Shown: positions 39,490 through 48,443 of the stretch, piece by piece | How the letters are laid out: every line of letters starts with the position of its first letter | Position numbering within the stretch: position 1 is the stretch's first letter | From: Caenimonas sedimenti | GTDB lineage: Bacteria; Pseudomonadota; Gammaproteobacteria; Burkholderiales; Burkholderiaceae_C | Direction: 5' to 3' | NCBI RefSeq assembly: GCF_007833165.1 | Contig: NZ_VOBQ01000009.1 | Coordinates: 1-64,000, forward strand | DNA length: 64,000 nt | Position numbers and translations under genes: made by a program | The notes under the pieces: generated by a model | Database searches by the model: none | Told to the model about the DNA's origin: nothing | Seen by the model: only the letters and a program-made list of their open reading frames with translations

Positions 39490-40272
39490 ATGAATGCCGT
39501 GATGAAGCCGGCGGCGCAGGCCGCGATGCACCCCGACGAATGGAAGACCCGGCTGGAACTCGCCGCCTGCTACCGCATGTTCGCGCTGCTGGGCTGGACG
39601 GAGATGATCTACAACCACATCACCGTGCGCCTGCCCGACAGCGTGACGGGCGGCGAGAAGCAATTCCTGATCAATCCCTTCGGCCTCCACTACAGCGAAG
39701 TGACGGCCAGCAACCTGCTGAAGATCGACTTGCAGGGCCGCAAGCTCGATGCCGACAACCCCTGGCCGGTGAACCCCGCAGGCTTCACGGTGCACTCCGC
39801 CATCCACGACGGCCTGCCCGACGCGCACTGCGTGATGCACACGCACACCACCAACGGGCTCGCCGTGGCCTGCACGCAAGGCGGGTTGGCGCTGAACAAC
39901 TTCTACTCCGCGCAGTTGCACGGCATGGTGGCGTACCACGACTTCGAAGGCATCACGGTGCACGCCGACGAGGCACCGCGCCTGCTGAAGAACATGGGCG
40001 ACAAGCCGGTCGTCATCCTGCGCAACCACGGCCTGCTGTCCTGGGGCCGGACGCTGCCGCTGGCTTTCGTGCGGCTGTGGACGCTGCAGCGCGCCTGCGA
40101 CGTGCAGGTGGCACAAGCCGGCCTGGGCCCGGCGATCCCTGTTTCCGAAGCTGTCGCGATCAAGACGACGCACGACTCGTTCCAGTGGGACCAGAAATTC
40201 GGCGCCGGCCAGGACGTGTTCGATGCGCTGGTGCGCCAGGTCGACCGCATCGACGCTTCGTACAAGAACTAG
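39490..40272 (+). CDS. Class II aldolase/adducin-family protein
   Basis: The 260-residue protein has the class II aldolase zinc histidines in MHTHTTNGLAVA and ILRNHGLLSWG; YNHITVRLP is the family N-terminal motif. Members include fuculose-phosphate aldolase and various decarboxylases. The enzyme has no defined place in the homoprotocatechuate pathway. ATG 39490 is chosen for its AAGGAG site about 11 nt upstream; a frame extension to 39469 adds seven residues. Confidence 0.87.
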   Translation: MNAVMKPAAQAAMHPDEWKTRLELAACYRMFALLGWTEMIYNHITVRLPDSVTGGEKQFLINPFGLHYSEVTASNLLKIDLQGRKLDADNPWPVNPAGFTVHSAIHDGLPDAHCVMHTHTTNGLAVACTQGGLALNNFYSAQLHGMVAYHDFEGITVHADEAPRLLKNMGDKPVVILRNHGLLSWGRTLPLAFVRLWTLQRACDVQVAQAGLGPAIPVSEAVAIKTTHDSFQWDQKFGAGQDVFDALVRQVDRIDASYKN

Positions 40273-40278
40273 CACGCG

Positions 40279-41253
40279 ATGAAAGTCTGCATCTACGGCG
40301 CCGGCGCCATCGGCGGCTGGATCGGCGTGAAGCTGGCCCGCGCAGGCTGCGAGGTCAGCGTGGTCGCGCGCGGCGCGACGCTCGACGCGCTGCGCACCCA
40401 AGGATTGCGGCTGCAGGAAGGCGAAGCCACGCACGCGGTCCCGGTCAAAGCCAGTTCCTCGCCAACCGAATTGGGCGTCCAGGACCTCATTGTGGTGGCC
40501 GTGAAGGCGCCGGCGCTGGCCGAGGTCGCCAAGGCCATCGCACCCTTGCTCGGGCCCGACACCATGGTCCTCACCGCCATGAACGGCGTGCCGTGGTGGT
40601 TCTTCCAGGGCTTCGGGGGGTCCTTCGCCGGCACGGCGTTGAAAGCCGTTGACCCGGACGGCAGCATCGCGCGCGCGATCCCGGCGGAGCATGTGATCGG
40701 CTGCGTCGTCCATGCCAGCTGCTCGCTCAACGGCCCGGGTCACGTGAAGCACCATTTCGGCAACAAGCTGATCCTGGGCGAACCTTCCGGCGTCAAGTCT
40801 GAACGCGTGCAGCAACTGGCGGCGTTGCTCACCAAGGGCGGCCACGAGGTGGAAATCTCCGAGCAGATCCAGAAGGACACCTGGTACAAGCTCTGGGGCA
40901 ACATGACCGTGAACCCGGTGAGCGCGATGACCGGCGCCACCACCGACCTGATCCTCAACGACGACCTGGTGCGCGGCTTCATCTCCGCCGTGATGCTGGA
41001 GGCGCGCGAGATCGGCGGTCGCATCGGCATCCCCATCGCGCAACAGCCGGAAGACCGCCACCAGGTCACACGCAAGCTGGGTGCCTTCAAGACTTCGATG
41101 CTGCAGGACGTGGAAGCGGGCAAGCCGGTCGAGCTGGATGCGCTGGTGACCGTGGTGAAGGAACTGGGGGAATTCACGCAGGTGCCGACGCCGTTCACCG
41201 ACGCCTTGCTGGGCCTGAGCCGCCTGCATGCGCGCGTGCACGGCCTCTACTAA
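40279..41253 (+). CDS. 2-dehydropantoate 2-reductase-like oxidoreductase
   Basis: The 324-residue protein has an N-terminal NADP-binding Rossmann fold (CIYGAGAIGGWIGVKLARAG) and the ketopantoate reductase C-terminal domain with a lysine in KDTWYKLWGNMTVNP. Family members reduce ketopantoate to pantoate or other 2-oxo acids. Pantothenate genes are not nearby; within this operon it may reduce a 2-oxo product of aromatic catabolism. That function is inference. Confidence 0.85.
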   Translation: MKVCIYGAGAIGGWIGVKLARAGCEVSVVARGATLDALRTQGLRLQEGEATHAVPVKASSSPTELGVQDLIVVAVKAPALAEVAKAIAPLLGPDTMVLTAMNGVPWWFFQGFGGSFAGTALKAVDPDGSIARAIPAEHVIGCVVHASCSLNGPGHVKHHFGNKLILGEPSGVKSERVQQLAALLTKGGHEVEISEQIQKDTWYKLWGNMTVNPVSAMTGATTDLILNDDLVRGFISAVMLEAREIGGRIGIPIAQQPEDRHQVTRKLGAFKTSMLQDVEAGKPVELDALVTVVKELGEFTQVPTPFTDALLGLSRLHARVHGLY

Positions 41254-41259
41254 CGGCGG

Positions 41260-42168
41260 ATGACGGCTGCCTCCGCCAAGGCCATCAGCGGCGCCGCCTT
41301 CGCCACGCTGCTGCTGATCGCGCTGATGATGGGCGCGAACCACGTCGCCGCCCGCATCGCCTTCAATCACGGCGCGGACGTCGCCACCGCCGTCGTCTTC
41401 CGCAGCGCGGTGACGGCCCTGGTCATCGTCGCGATCCTGGCCGTACAGGGCGTGCGCGTCACCTTCACGGCGCGGCACAAGCGCATGCTGCCGGCCATCG
41501 GCCTTTTGATCGGTGTGCAGAGCCTGTGCCTCTATTCGGCGGTCGCGCGCTTGCCGGTGGCGTTGGCGCTGCTGGCCTTCAATACCTATCCGATCTGGAC
41601 GGCCCTGTGGGCGGCCATCGTCTACCGGCAGAAGCCCGAGAAGGCGATGCTGGTCGCGATGCCGGTGATCCTGGTCGGCCTGGCGATCGCGCTCGATGTG
41701 TTCGGCGCCGCTTCCGGACTGGGCGCCTCCGGGCAGTGGGCGCGCATCGGTGCCGGCGTCGGATTCGCGCTGGCCGCCGGCGCGACGTTTGGCCTGGCCC
41801 TGGTGCTGACGCAACACGAAGCCGGTGACGTCGACGGCCGCGTCCGCACCGCCACCACCATGATGATGGCGGGACTGATGGCGTTGGCCACCGTGGCGCT
41901 GCAAGGCGGCTTCCACCTGCCGAACGCCCCGGCCGGCTGGGGCGGCCTGGCCGCCCTCACCTTTCTCTACGGCACGGCGTTCACCATCATGTTCACCGTC
42001 CTGCCGAGGCTGGGCGTGGTGGGCAATTCCGCCATCATGAACGTGGAGCCGGTGTTCGCACTGGTGCTGGCGTGGCTGGTGCTCGGGCAATCCATCGCGC
42101 CGGTGCAGGTCGCCGGCGCGTTGCTGGTGGTGGGCGCCGTCATGGCGCTGGGCTTGCGCAAGCGCTGA
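41260..42168 (+). CDS. EamA-family (DMT) transporter
   Basis: The 302-residue protein has ten hydrophobic segments in two EamA repeats (MMGANHVAARIAFNHG, MNVEPVFALVLAWLVLG). It sits 6 bp after the reductase gene and 18 bp before the next dehydrogenase, so it belongs to the catabolic operon. It could move substrate or a side product across the inner membrane; direction and solute are unknown. Confidence 0.85.
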   Translation: MTAASAKAISGAAFATLLLIALMMGANHVAARIAFNHGADVATAVVFRSAVTALVIVAILAVQGVRVTFTARHKRMLPAIGLLIGVQSLCLYSAVARLPVALALLAFNTYPIWTALWAAIVYRQKPEKAMLVAMPVILVGLAIALDVFGAASGLGASGQWARIGAGVGFALAAGATFGLALVLTQHEAGDVDGRVRTATTMMMAGLMALATVALQGGFHLPNAPAGWGGLAALTFLYGTAFTIMFTVLPRLGVVGNSAIMNVEPVFALVLAWLVLGQSIAPVQVAGALLVVGAVMALGLRKR

Positions 42169-42186
42169 AGCGCGAAGGAGAACGGC

Positions 42187-43098
42187 ATGGACATCGGATT
42201 CATCGGGCTGGGCGTGATGGGCACGCCGATGGCCGGCCATCTGGCCCGCGCCGGGCACAGCCTCACCCTGCTCGACCAGGACAATGCAACCGCGCAGCGC
42301 GCCGCCGAAGCTTGCGGCGCGGGTGCGCGAGTCGCGGCCACGCCGCGCGAAGTGGCCGGGCAAAGCGACATCATCATCACCATGCTGCCCAATGGCGAGG
42401 TGGTGCGAGAGGTCGCCTTGGGCGAAGCGGGACTGATCCATGGCCTGCGGCCCGGCGCCCTGCTGCTGGACACCTCCTCCTGCGAGCCCTGGCTGACGCA
42501 GCAGACCGGAGCGGCGCTGGCCGGCCGCGGCGCCTCGATGGTCGACGCGCCGGTTTCGGGGGCGCAGTGGGGCGCGATCGATGCCCAGCTGGTGTTCATG
42601 GTGGGAGGCCACGCGCCGGATGTCGCCCGCGTCCGGCCTTTGCTCGATGTCATGGGGCGGGCGGTGTTCCACCTGGGCGGCCCCGGCGCGGGCCACGCCA
42701 TGAAGTGCATCAACAACTGCATCACCGCGGTGACACTGGCGAACACGGCGCAGGGCCTGATTGCCGGCAAGCGCTACGGGCTCGACCCCGTCGCCATGAT
42801 CGACGTGCTGAATGCCTCCACCGGTGGCTCCTGGATCACGCAGACGCATTTCAAGCAGCGCGTGTTCAACCGCACCTTCGACGACCCCTTCAAGCTGGCG
42901 CTGATGCTGAAAGACATGGGCATCGCCGTGCAACTGGCGCACGAGAACGGCGCGCCGGTGCCGCTATGGGATCTGGCGCAGCAGCTCTGGGGTCAGGCGG
43001 CCGAGGCCTCGGCACCCGACGCGAGCGTGAGTGAACTGGTGCGATGGGTCGAGCAGCAGGCGGGAACGGAACTCACGCCGGGCGCTGTCCCGCCGTGA
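42187..43098 (+). CDS. NAD(P)-dependent 3-hydroxyisobutyrate dehydrogenase-family enzyme
   Basis: The 303-residue beta-hydroxyacid dehydrogenase has the N-terminal GFIGLGVMGTPMAGHL, the substrate-loop DAPVSGAQWGA, and the catalytic lysine in HAMKCINNCI. Relatives include tartronate semialdehyde reductase (GarR) and HIBADH. An AAGGAG site precedes the ATG. It is the last gene of the run that starts at hpaR; the substrate is unknown. Confidence 0.87.
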   Translation: MDIGFIGLGVMGTPMAGHLARAGHSLTLLDQDNATAQRAAEACGAGARVAATPREVAGQSDIIITMLPNGEVVREVALGEAGLIHGLRPGALLLDTSSCEPWLTQQTGAALAGRGASMVDAPVSGAQWGAIDAQLVFMVGGHAPDVARVRPLLDVMGRAVFHLGGPGAGHAMKCINNCITAVTLANTAQGLIAGKRYGLDPVAMIDVLNASTGGSWITQTHFKQRVFNRTFDDPFKLALMLKDMGIAVQLAHENGAPVPLWDLAQQLWGQAAEASAPDASVSELVRWVEQQAGTELTPGAVPP

Positions 43099-43107
43099 AC
43101 GCGCCTG

Positions 43108-44205
43108 TCATTTCCTGCGATCGCGCCAACCCAGCGCCAGGCCAACGAGCAACGCCAGCACCATCGCAGCCCGGCCCACCGCCATCCAGAGCTGCCCGGC
43201 GCGGACGCGGTCGCGCTCGCCCTGCACTTCTTCGGCAAAGGCGCCCTGGCCGAACGCGCCGAGAAACCGGCCGTCGGCGGCCACCCGGAAGTAGCCGATC
43301 CCTTCGAAGTCGGCCACCAGCAGGGCGTTGCCGAGCCGGTCGATGATCAAGGGATCCGCATGGCCGCCCTGGTCCGCCGCGCCCCGTGGCGCGTACGCGG
43401 CGTCGTAGGCCAGCAGGCGCCCGCGCTTCTGCCCTTGCGCGACGGCCAGCGTCCAGAGCATGGGAGCCGCACCGTCCGGTGCCGGCAAGAAGGCGAAGTC
43501 GGCCGCCTTCCGCCCGGCGGACGACTGCGGATGGCTCGCCAGTTGGACGCTGCGCTCGGCGCGGAAAGCCGGGCGCGGTGGTGCGACGTCGAGCCACACC
43601 ACACGCTGGTGGTCGTTGTCGGCCACCACCAGCAGCCCGGCTTGCAGCCGCAGCCGGTTGGGGAACAACAGTTCACCGGCCGCGCTTTGCCCCAGCACCT
43701 CGCCCTGGAAAGACAGCGCGCGGACCGCGTGGCCCTGGGCGTCGGCGACGAACAGGCGCTCGTTCGCCGGGTCGACGGCAATGTGCACCGCGCGCGAAGT
43801 TGGGTTCACTTTCAGCCGTTCACCTGCGACCACCTGCGCGCATGCGTGCAGGCCAGGCGGAGTCGCGCGCAGGTCGCAGCGGACGATGCGGGGCACCGTG
43901 TCTTCGAAGAACCAGGCCTGGAGCCGGCCATCCGGGGTGGCCGTCCAGTCCATGTCGGTCGGCTCTTCGGCGAGGCCCAGCTCGCGCAGGGGCTGCCTGG
44001 CCAGGGGCCGGCCTTCGGCGTCGAGCAGGTGCAGTGCGCCATGGAAGATGACGGCCGCGCGCTCGGCGCCGGCCTGCGTGAAGCCGCGCAAGGGTCCGGG
44101 CCGGTCCGCCCCGGCCCTTTCCTGCGAGCCCCAGAACACGGCCGCAAGTCCAGGAAGGAACAGCGCCAGCACCAGCGCCGCGATCCGGGTCTCCGAGCGC
44201 GTCAT
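43108..44205 (-). CDS. Hypothetical exported beta-propeller-like protein
   Basis: The 365-residue protein has an N-terminal hydrophobic segment (about 8-26, probable signal anchor). The long middle region has NHL-like strands (HIAVDPANERLFVADAQG, LIIDRLGNALLVAD), and a second hydrophobic segment lies near the C-terminus (about 335-357). I do not recognise the family. ATG 44205 is chosen because the hydrophobic segment follows. It starts 11 bp after the upstream membrane gene ends, suggesting the two work together. Confidence 0.7.
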   Translation of the reverse strand: MTRSETRIAALVLALFLPGLAAVFWGSQERAGADRPGPLRGFTQAGAERAAVIFHGALHLLDAEGRPLARQPLRELGLAEEPTDMDWTATPDGRLQAWFFEDTVPRIVRCDLRATPPGLHACAQVVAGERLKVNPTSRAVHIAVDPANERLFVADAQGHAVRALSFQGEVLGQSAAGELLFPNRLRLQAGLLVVADNDHQRVVWLDVAPPRPAFRAERSVQLASHPQSSAGRKAADFAFLPAPDGAAPMLWTLAVAQGQKRGRLLAYDAAYAPRGAADQGGHADPLIIDRLGNALLVADFEGIGYFRVAADGRFLGAFGQGAFAEEVQGERDRVRAGQLWMAVGRAAMVLALLVGLALGWRDRRK

Positions 44206-44216
44206 GGCTGGCCCGC

Positions 44217-45023
44217 CTAGCGCCGCAGCAGGCGGATCGCCTCCGGCAGCGATTGCGCCGCCGGGAGGAAGTGGTCGATCAACGCGCCCAGCAGCACGGC
44301 GCAAGCCAGTGCGCCCAGCAGCGGCTTCCACGTGAGACGCACGGCGGCCGACAGCCAGCCCTCGCGCGCCACGCGGACCGCGGTGCGCGCCGATACGTAG
44401 CCGAAGGCCAGCTCCACGGCGACGGTGAGCAGCACGTCCCAGCCGAAATACAGCAGCATCAGCCAGCCGCCGCCCAGCACGACGGCACAACCGATCAGGA
44501 AGACGGCCACCACCGGCACGAGCACGACGGCGCCTTCGTCCGCACTGCCCGCCGCTTCCAGCGCTCCGCCGGCCACGTCGCCCGCCACGGAGCCGATGTC
44601 GGCGCCGTCGGAGAAACTCGCCTCGGCACCGCCGCCGCCGAAATCCCCGCCACCGCCGGAGCGCATGGCCGGCCCCGCCGCATCGCCTGCGTTCGACGCC
44701 AGGTCGACGCCGAGGTCGGCGGCGTTGCCCGGATCCACCTGGTCGAGCCCGCTCGATTCGCCGACCAGCAGGCCGGCCCACCAGCGCAGCACCAGCAGAA
44801 AGGCCAGGTAGCCCACCCCGAGCGTGATGAGGTACCTCAGCGCGAGGGAATCGGACCCCATCACCAGTTGCAGGTGCGCGGTCGCCCACATGCACACCAG
44901 CACGATGGCGCCGATGCACCAGCCATGGAACCAGAGCGCGTGCTTGCGCCGCAGGTGGTGGCGGGTGTCGGACTCCCAGACGCGCACCGAGCGCCAATCG
45001 GCGAGGCTGCGCTTGTGCTTCAT
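44217..45023 (-). CDS. Hypothetical polytopic membrane protein with Gly/Ala-rich loop
   Basis: The 268-residue protein has several hydrophobic segments: about 32-52, 64-86, 165-200 and 232-250. A central loop at about 115-160 is rich in Gly, Ala and Ser (SGGGGDFGGGGAEASF). An Arg/Trp-rich N-terminus (RVWESDTRHHLRRKH) precedes the first helix. I do not recognise the family. It lies between alr, 8 bp upstream on the same strand, and the propeller-like gene, so all three may form one operon. Confidence 0.7.
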   Translation of the reverse strand: MKHKRSLADWRSVRVWESDTRHHLRRKHALWFHGWCIGAIVLVCMWATAHLQLVMGSDSLALRYLITLGVGYLAFLLVLRWWAGLLVGESSGLDQVDPGNAADLGVDLASNAGDAAGPAMRSGGGGDFGGGGAEASFSDGADIGSVAGDVAGGALEAAGSADEGAVVLVPVVAVFLIGCAVVLGGGWLMLLYFGWDVLLTVAVELAFGYVSARTAVRVAREGWLSAAVRLTWKPLLGALACAVLLGALIDHFLPAAQSLPEAIRLLRR

Positions 45024-45031
45024 CGCGCCCT

Positions 45032-46129
45032 TCAGTCAGCCACCACGACCGGCACCCGCGGCGCCAGCGCGCACATCAGCTCATAGCCCAGCGTGCCGGC
45101 GCTGTGCGCCACCTCGTCGATGGACAGCAGGGCCCCGTTGCCGGCCCGGCCCCACAAGGTCACCTCGCTGCCGAACCCCGCCTGCGGAACCGGCGTGAGA
45201 TCGACAGCGACCATGTCCATGCTGACCCGCCCGATCAATTGCGTCCGCACGCCCTCCACCAGCACCGGCGTGCCCGTCGTGCAATGGCGCGGATAACCGT
45301 CCGCGTAGCCGCAGGCGACCACGCCGATACGGATCGGCCCCGTGGCGGTGAAGCTCGAACCGTAGCCCACAGTGTCGCCGGCCCGCAGCGCCTGCACCGC
45401 GAGCAGCCGGCTGGCGAGCGTCATCGTGGGCCGCAGGTCCCAGTGGGCGCTGTCGTGTTCCGGGTAGTCCGGCGCGCTGCCGTAGACGGCGATGCCCGGG
45501 CGGATCCAGTCACCGCGCACCGCCGGGTCCGCGGCATGGCGCAAGGCGGCCGCGCTGTTGCCCAGCGACCGTTCGCCCGGCAGGTCGAGCGTGATCTCGT
45601 TGAAGACCCGCAGCTGGTGGGCGATGCCGCGCGGGCCGTCGGCATCGCTGAAGTGCGTCATCAGGGAAATCTCTTCCACCTGCGGCAAGGCGTCCAGCCG
45701 CGCCCAGGCGGCCCGGTACCGCTGCGGCGCGAAGCCCAGGCGGTTCATGCCGGAGTTCAGTTTGAGGAAGACGCGGTGCGGCACCTGCGTCTTGTGCGCG
45801 GCCAGCATGTCGATCTGCTCGTCGCAATGCACGCTGTGCCACAGGCCCAGCCGCGAGCACAGCTCGAGGTCGCGCGGCTCGAACACACCTTCCAGCAGCA
45901 GGATCGGGCCGCGCCAGCCCAGCGCCCGGACCCGCTCGGCCTCCTGCAGGTCGAGCAGCGCGAAGCCGTCGACGGCGCGCATCGCATCGAAGACGCGCTC
46001 GATGCCGTGGCCATACGCGTTCGCCTTCACGACACCCCACACCCTGGCATCCGGCGCCGACGCACGCACGCGCGCGATGTTGTGGCGCAGGGCTTCGTGG
46101 TGGATGGTGGCCTGGATGGGACGGGGCAT
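45032..46129 (-). CDS. alr: Alanine racemase
   Basis: Alr interconverts L- and D-alanine for peptidoglycan. The 365-residue PLP enzyme has cofactor lysine K35 in [11 protein letters not shown] and the catalytic tyrosine in VGYGSSF, with CGYADGYPR nearby. Start ATG 46129 ([12 protein letters not shown]) is chosen; ATG 46159 would add ten residues and reach into the lplT promoter. Divergent from lplT. Confidence 0.94.
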   Translation of the reverse strand: MPRPIQATIHHEALRHNIARVRASAPDARVWGVVKANAYGHGIERVFDAMRAVDGFALLDLQEAERVRALGWRGPILLLEGVFEPRDLELCSRLGLWHSVHCDEQIDMLAAHKTQVPHRVFLKLNSGMNRLGFAPQRYRAAWARLDALPQVEEISLMTHFSDADGPRGIAHQLRVFNEITLDLPGERSLGNSAAALRHAADPAVRGDWIRPGIAVYGSAPDYPEHDSAHWDLRPTMTLASRLLAVQALRAGDTVGYGSSFTATGPIRIGVVACGYADGYPRHCTTGTPVLVEGVRTQLIGRVSMDMVAVDLTPVPQAGFGSEVTLWGRAGNGALLSIDEVAHSAGTLGYELMCALAPRVPVVVAD

Positions 46130-46168
46130 GACGAGTCCAAGTGGATCGGATTTTGTCATTACATCGCG

Positions 46169-46177
46169 TGATATAAC
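46169..46177 (+). promoter_or_regulatory. Extended -10 promoter for the lplT unit
   Basis: TGATATAAC is an extended -10 (TGN-TATAAC). The only -35-like sequence (TTGTCA at 46153-46158) is 13 bp upstream, too close, as often with extended -10 promoters. Expected start of transcription is near 46184, about 20 nt before the leader ATG. Confidence 0.55.
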
Positions 46178-46202
46178 CCCGTGTCGCCAGGAGACAGCAG
46201 AA

Positions 46203-46229
46203 ATGAGCCCGGCCCATCAGCCAACCTGA
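46203..46229 (+). CDS. Eight-codon leader ORF upstream of lplT
   Basis: ATG 46203 follows AGGAGA (46189-46194) at ideal spacing and encodes MSPAHQPT before TGA at 46227-46229. The stop shares its A with the next ATG (TGATG), in frame with lplT. This layout would make lplT translation depend on ribosomes finishing the leader. It is a sequence inference; no Trp, His or other attenuator codon cluster is present. Confidence 0.4.
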   Translation: MSPAHQPT

Positions 46230-47542
46230 TGCTGGTGCCGCGGCCACGCCCAAGACGCATGAAGCGCGGTTTCTACACCATCATGTCGGCGCAGTTCTTC
46301 TCGTCGCTCGCCGACAACGCGCTGTTCATCGCGGCGGTGGAACTGCTCAAGACCTCCAAGGCCCCCGGCTGGCAAGCCGCCGCACTGGTGCCGATGTTCG
46401 CCCTGTTCTATGTGGTGCTCGCGCCATTCGTGGGGGCGTTCGCGGATGCCCTGCCGAAGGGCAAGGTGATGTTCTTCAGCAATGCCATCAAGGTGGTGGG
46501 CTGCCTGATGATGCTGTTCGGCGTGCACCCGCTGCTGGCGTACGCCATCGTCGGCCTGGGCGCCGCCGCCTACTCGCCCGCCAAGTACGGCATCCTGACC
46601 GAATTGCTGCCGTCGTCGCAGCTGGTCAAGGCCAACGGCTGGATCGAGGGCCTCACCATCGCCTCCATCATCCTGGGCATCCTGCTGGGCGGGCAGCTGG
46701 TGGGGAACGCGATCGCGAGCCGGATGCTCGCCCTGGACTTCCCGGTCATCGACACCGGCGTGGACACGCCGCCGGAAGCCGCCATCTTCCTGCTGATCTT
46801 CATCTACGCGCTCGCCGCCTGGTTCAACACCCGCATCCCGCACACCGGCGTCGAGATGCGCCCGATCCCCAAGAACCCGATGGAGCTGGTGCCTGATTTC
46901 TGGGCCTGCAATTCACGCCTGTGGCAGGACAAGCTGGGGCAGATCTCGCTCGCCAGCACCACGCTGATCTGGGGCGTCACCGGCAACCTGCGCTACATCA
47001 TGCTGGCCTGGAGCGCGGCCGCGCTCCACTACACGACGACCCAGGCGTCGGCGCTGTCCGGCGTCGTGGCGCTGGGCACCGCCGTGGGCGCGGTGGTCGC
47101 CTCCATGCGCACCCGGCTCGACCGCGCCACGCGGGTCATCCCCATGGGCATCGCGCTGGGGCTCTTGGTGATCTGCCTGCGCTTCATCGACAACGTCTGG
47201 GTGGCGGCCCCCTTCCTGGTGCTGCTCGGGGCGCTGGCCGGCTACATGGTGGTGCCCATGAACGCCTTGCTGCAGCACCGGGGCCACAACCTGATGGGCG
47301 CGGGCCGCTCGATCGCCGTGCAGAATTTCAACGAGCAGGCCTGCATCCTGGGCCTGGGCGCGCTGTACAGCGTGTCGTCCGGCATGGGCCTCTCGGCCTT
47401 CGGCGCGGTCACGGGCTTCGGCCTGATCGTGGCCGGCTTCATGTGGATCATCCACCGTTGGCACAAGTCCAACTGCGTGAAGTACAAGGACGAGATCGAG
47501 CACCTGCAGGAACTCGCGCGGCACGACCACGGGCATGGCTGA
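46229..47542 (+). CDS. lplT: Lysophospholipid transporter LplT
   Basis: LplT is an MFS flippase that brings lysophospholipids across the inner membrane for reacylation. The 437-residue protein has IMSAQFFSSLADNALFIAAVELLK at its N-terminus, matching the family's AQFxSxxxDNALL pattern, and PAKYGILTELLP. Start ATG 46229 is coupled to the leader ORF; ATG 46259 (MKRGFYT) is possible but lacks a ribosome-binding site. The acyltransferase Aas usually adjacent in enterics is not here. It overlaps the next gene by 8 bp. Confidence 0.85.
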   Translation: MLVPRPRPRRMKRGFYTIMSAQFFSSLADNALFIAAVELLKTSKAPGWQAAALVPMFALFYVVLAPFVGAFADALPKGKVMFFSNAIKVVGCLMMLFGVHPLLAYAIVGLGAAAYSPAKYGILTELLPSSQLVKANGWIEGLTIASIILGILLGGQLVGNAIASRMLALDFPVIDTGVDTPPEAAIFLLIFIYALAAWFNTRIPHTGVEMRPIPKNPMELVPDFWACNSRLWQDKLGQISLASTTLIWGVTGNLRYIMLAWSAAALHYTTTQASALSGVVALGTAVGAVVASMRTRLDRATRVIPMGIALGLLVICLRFIDNVWVAAPFLVLLGALAGYMVVPMNALLQHRGHNLMGAGRSIAVQNFNEQACILGLGALYSVSSGMGLSAFGAVTGFGLIVAGFMWIIHRWHKSNCVKYKDEIEHLQELARHDHGHG

Positions 47543-48443
47543 ACGCGTGGGCCCCTGGCCCGCGCTGGCGCTGGTCTTCAATGCCTTCGTCTGGGGCCTG
47601 TCGTGGTGGCCCTTTCGCGAACTGCAGTCGCAGGGCCTGCATCCCCTCTGGTCGACGGCGCTGATCTACCTCGTTTCGCTGGCCTGCCTGCTGGCCGTGC
47701 GGCCTGGCGCGGTGCGCGGCTGGTGGCAAAGCCCCTGGCTCTGGCTGCTTGCCGCCGCCGCGGGCATGACCAACGTGGGCTTCAATTGGGCCGTGACCAT
47801 CGGCGACGTGGTGCGCGTGGTGCTGCTGTTCTACCTGATGCCGGCCTGGTCGGTGCTGCTGGCGTGGCTGCTGCTGGACGAGAAGCCGCACGCAACGGCA
47901 CTCGCCCGCGTCGCACTGGCGCTGGTGGGCGTCGCGATCGTGCTGGATGGCGGGGCCATGGGCTGGCCCTGGCCGCAGGGGCTGGCCGACTGGCTGGCGC
48001 TGGCGGGCGGCTTCAGTTTCGCGCTGACCAACGCGCTGCTGCGCAAGCTGCAGGCGACACCCCCGGAGTCGCGGGTGCTGGCGATGTTCGGCGGCGGCGC
48101 GGCGCTGGCGGGCACGGTGGCCACCTGGGGCTTGGCGCAAGGGACCATTCCGGGCTTGCCGGCGCTTCAGGCCAGCTGGCTGGGCGTGGGGCTCGCGCTC
48201 TCGGCGGCCTTCCTCGTCGGCAACCTGGCCTTGCAATACGGCGCGGCCCGGCTGGCCGCGCACACCACCGCGCTGGTGATGCTGTCGGAAGTCGTCTTCG
48301 CCAGCCTGTCGTCGGTGGCGCTGGGCGCGGCGGAGCTGAGTCCGCGGGTGCTGGCGGGCGGCGCGCTGATTGTCGCGGCCGCGGCGTGGTCGGCCTGGCC
48401 GGAGCCCCGCGTGGCAACCAGCGGGCGCACAATGGAGACATGA
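47535..48443 (+). CDS. EamA-family (DMT) transporter
   Basis: The 302-residue protein with ten hydrophobic segments is a third DMT carrier in the window (ALVFNAFVWGLSWWPFREL, MTNVGFNWAVTIGD). Its start overlaps lplT and its end overlaps the peroxidase gene by 4 bp (ATGA), so all three form one operon. Substrate unknown. Confidence 0.85.
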   Translation: MAERVGPWPALALVFNAFVWGLSWWPFRELQSQGLHPLWSTALIYLVSLACLLAVRPGAVRGWWQSPWLWLLAAAAGMTNVGFNWAVTIGDVVRVVLLFYLMPAWSVLLAWLLLDEKPHATALARVALALVGVAIVLDGGAMGWPWPQGLADWLALAGGFSFALTNALLRKLQATPPESRVLAMFGGGAALAGTVATWGLAQGTIPGLPALQASWLGVGLALSAAFLVGNLALQYGAARLAAHTTALVMLSEVVFASLSSVALGAAELSPRVLAGGALIVAAAAWSAWPEPRVATSGRTMET

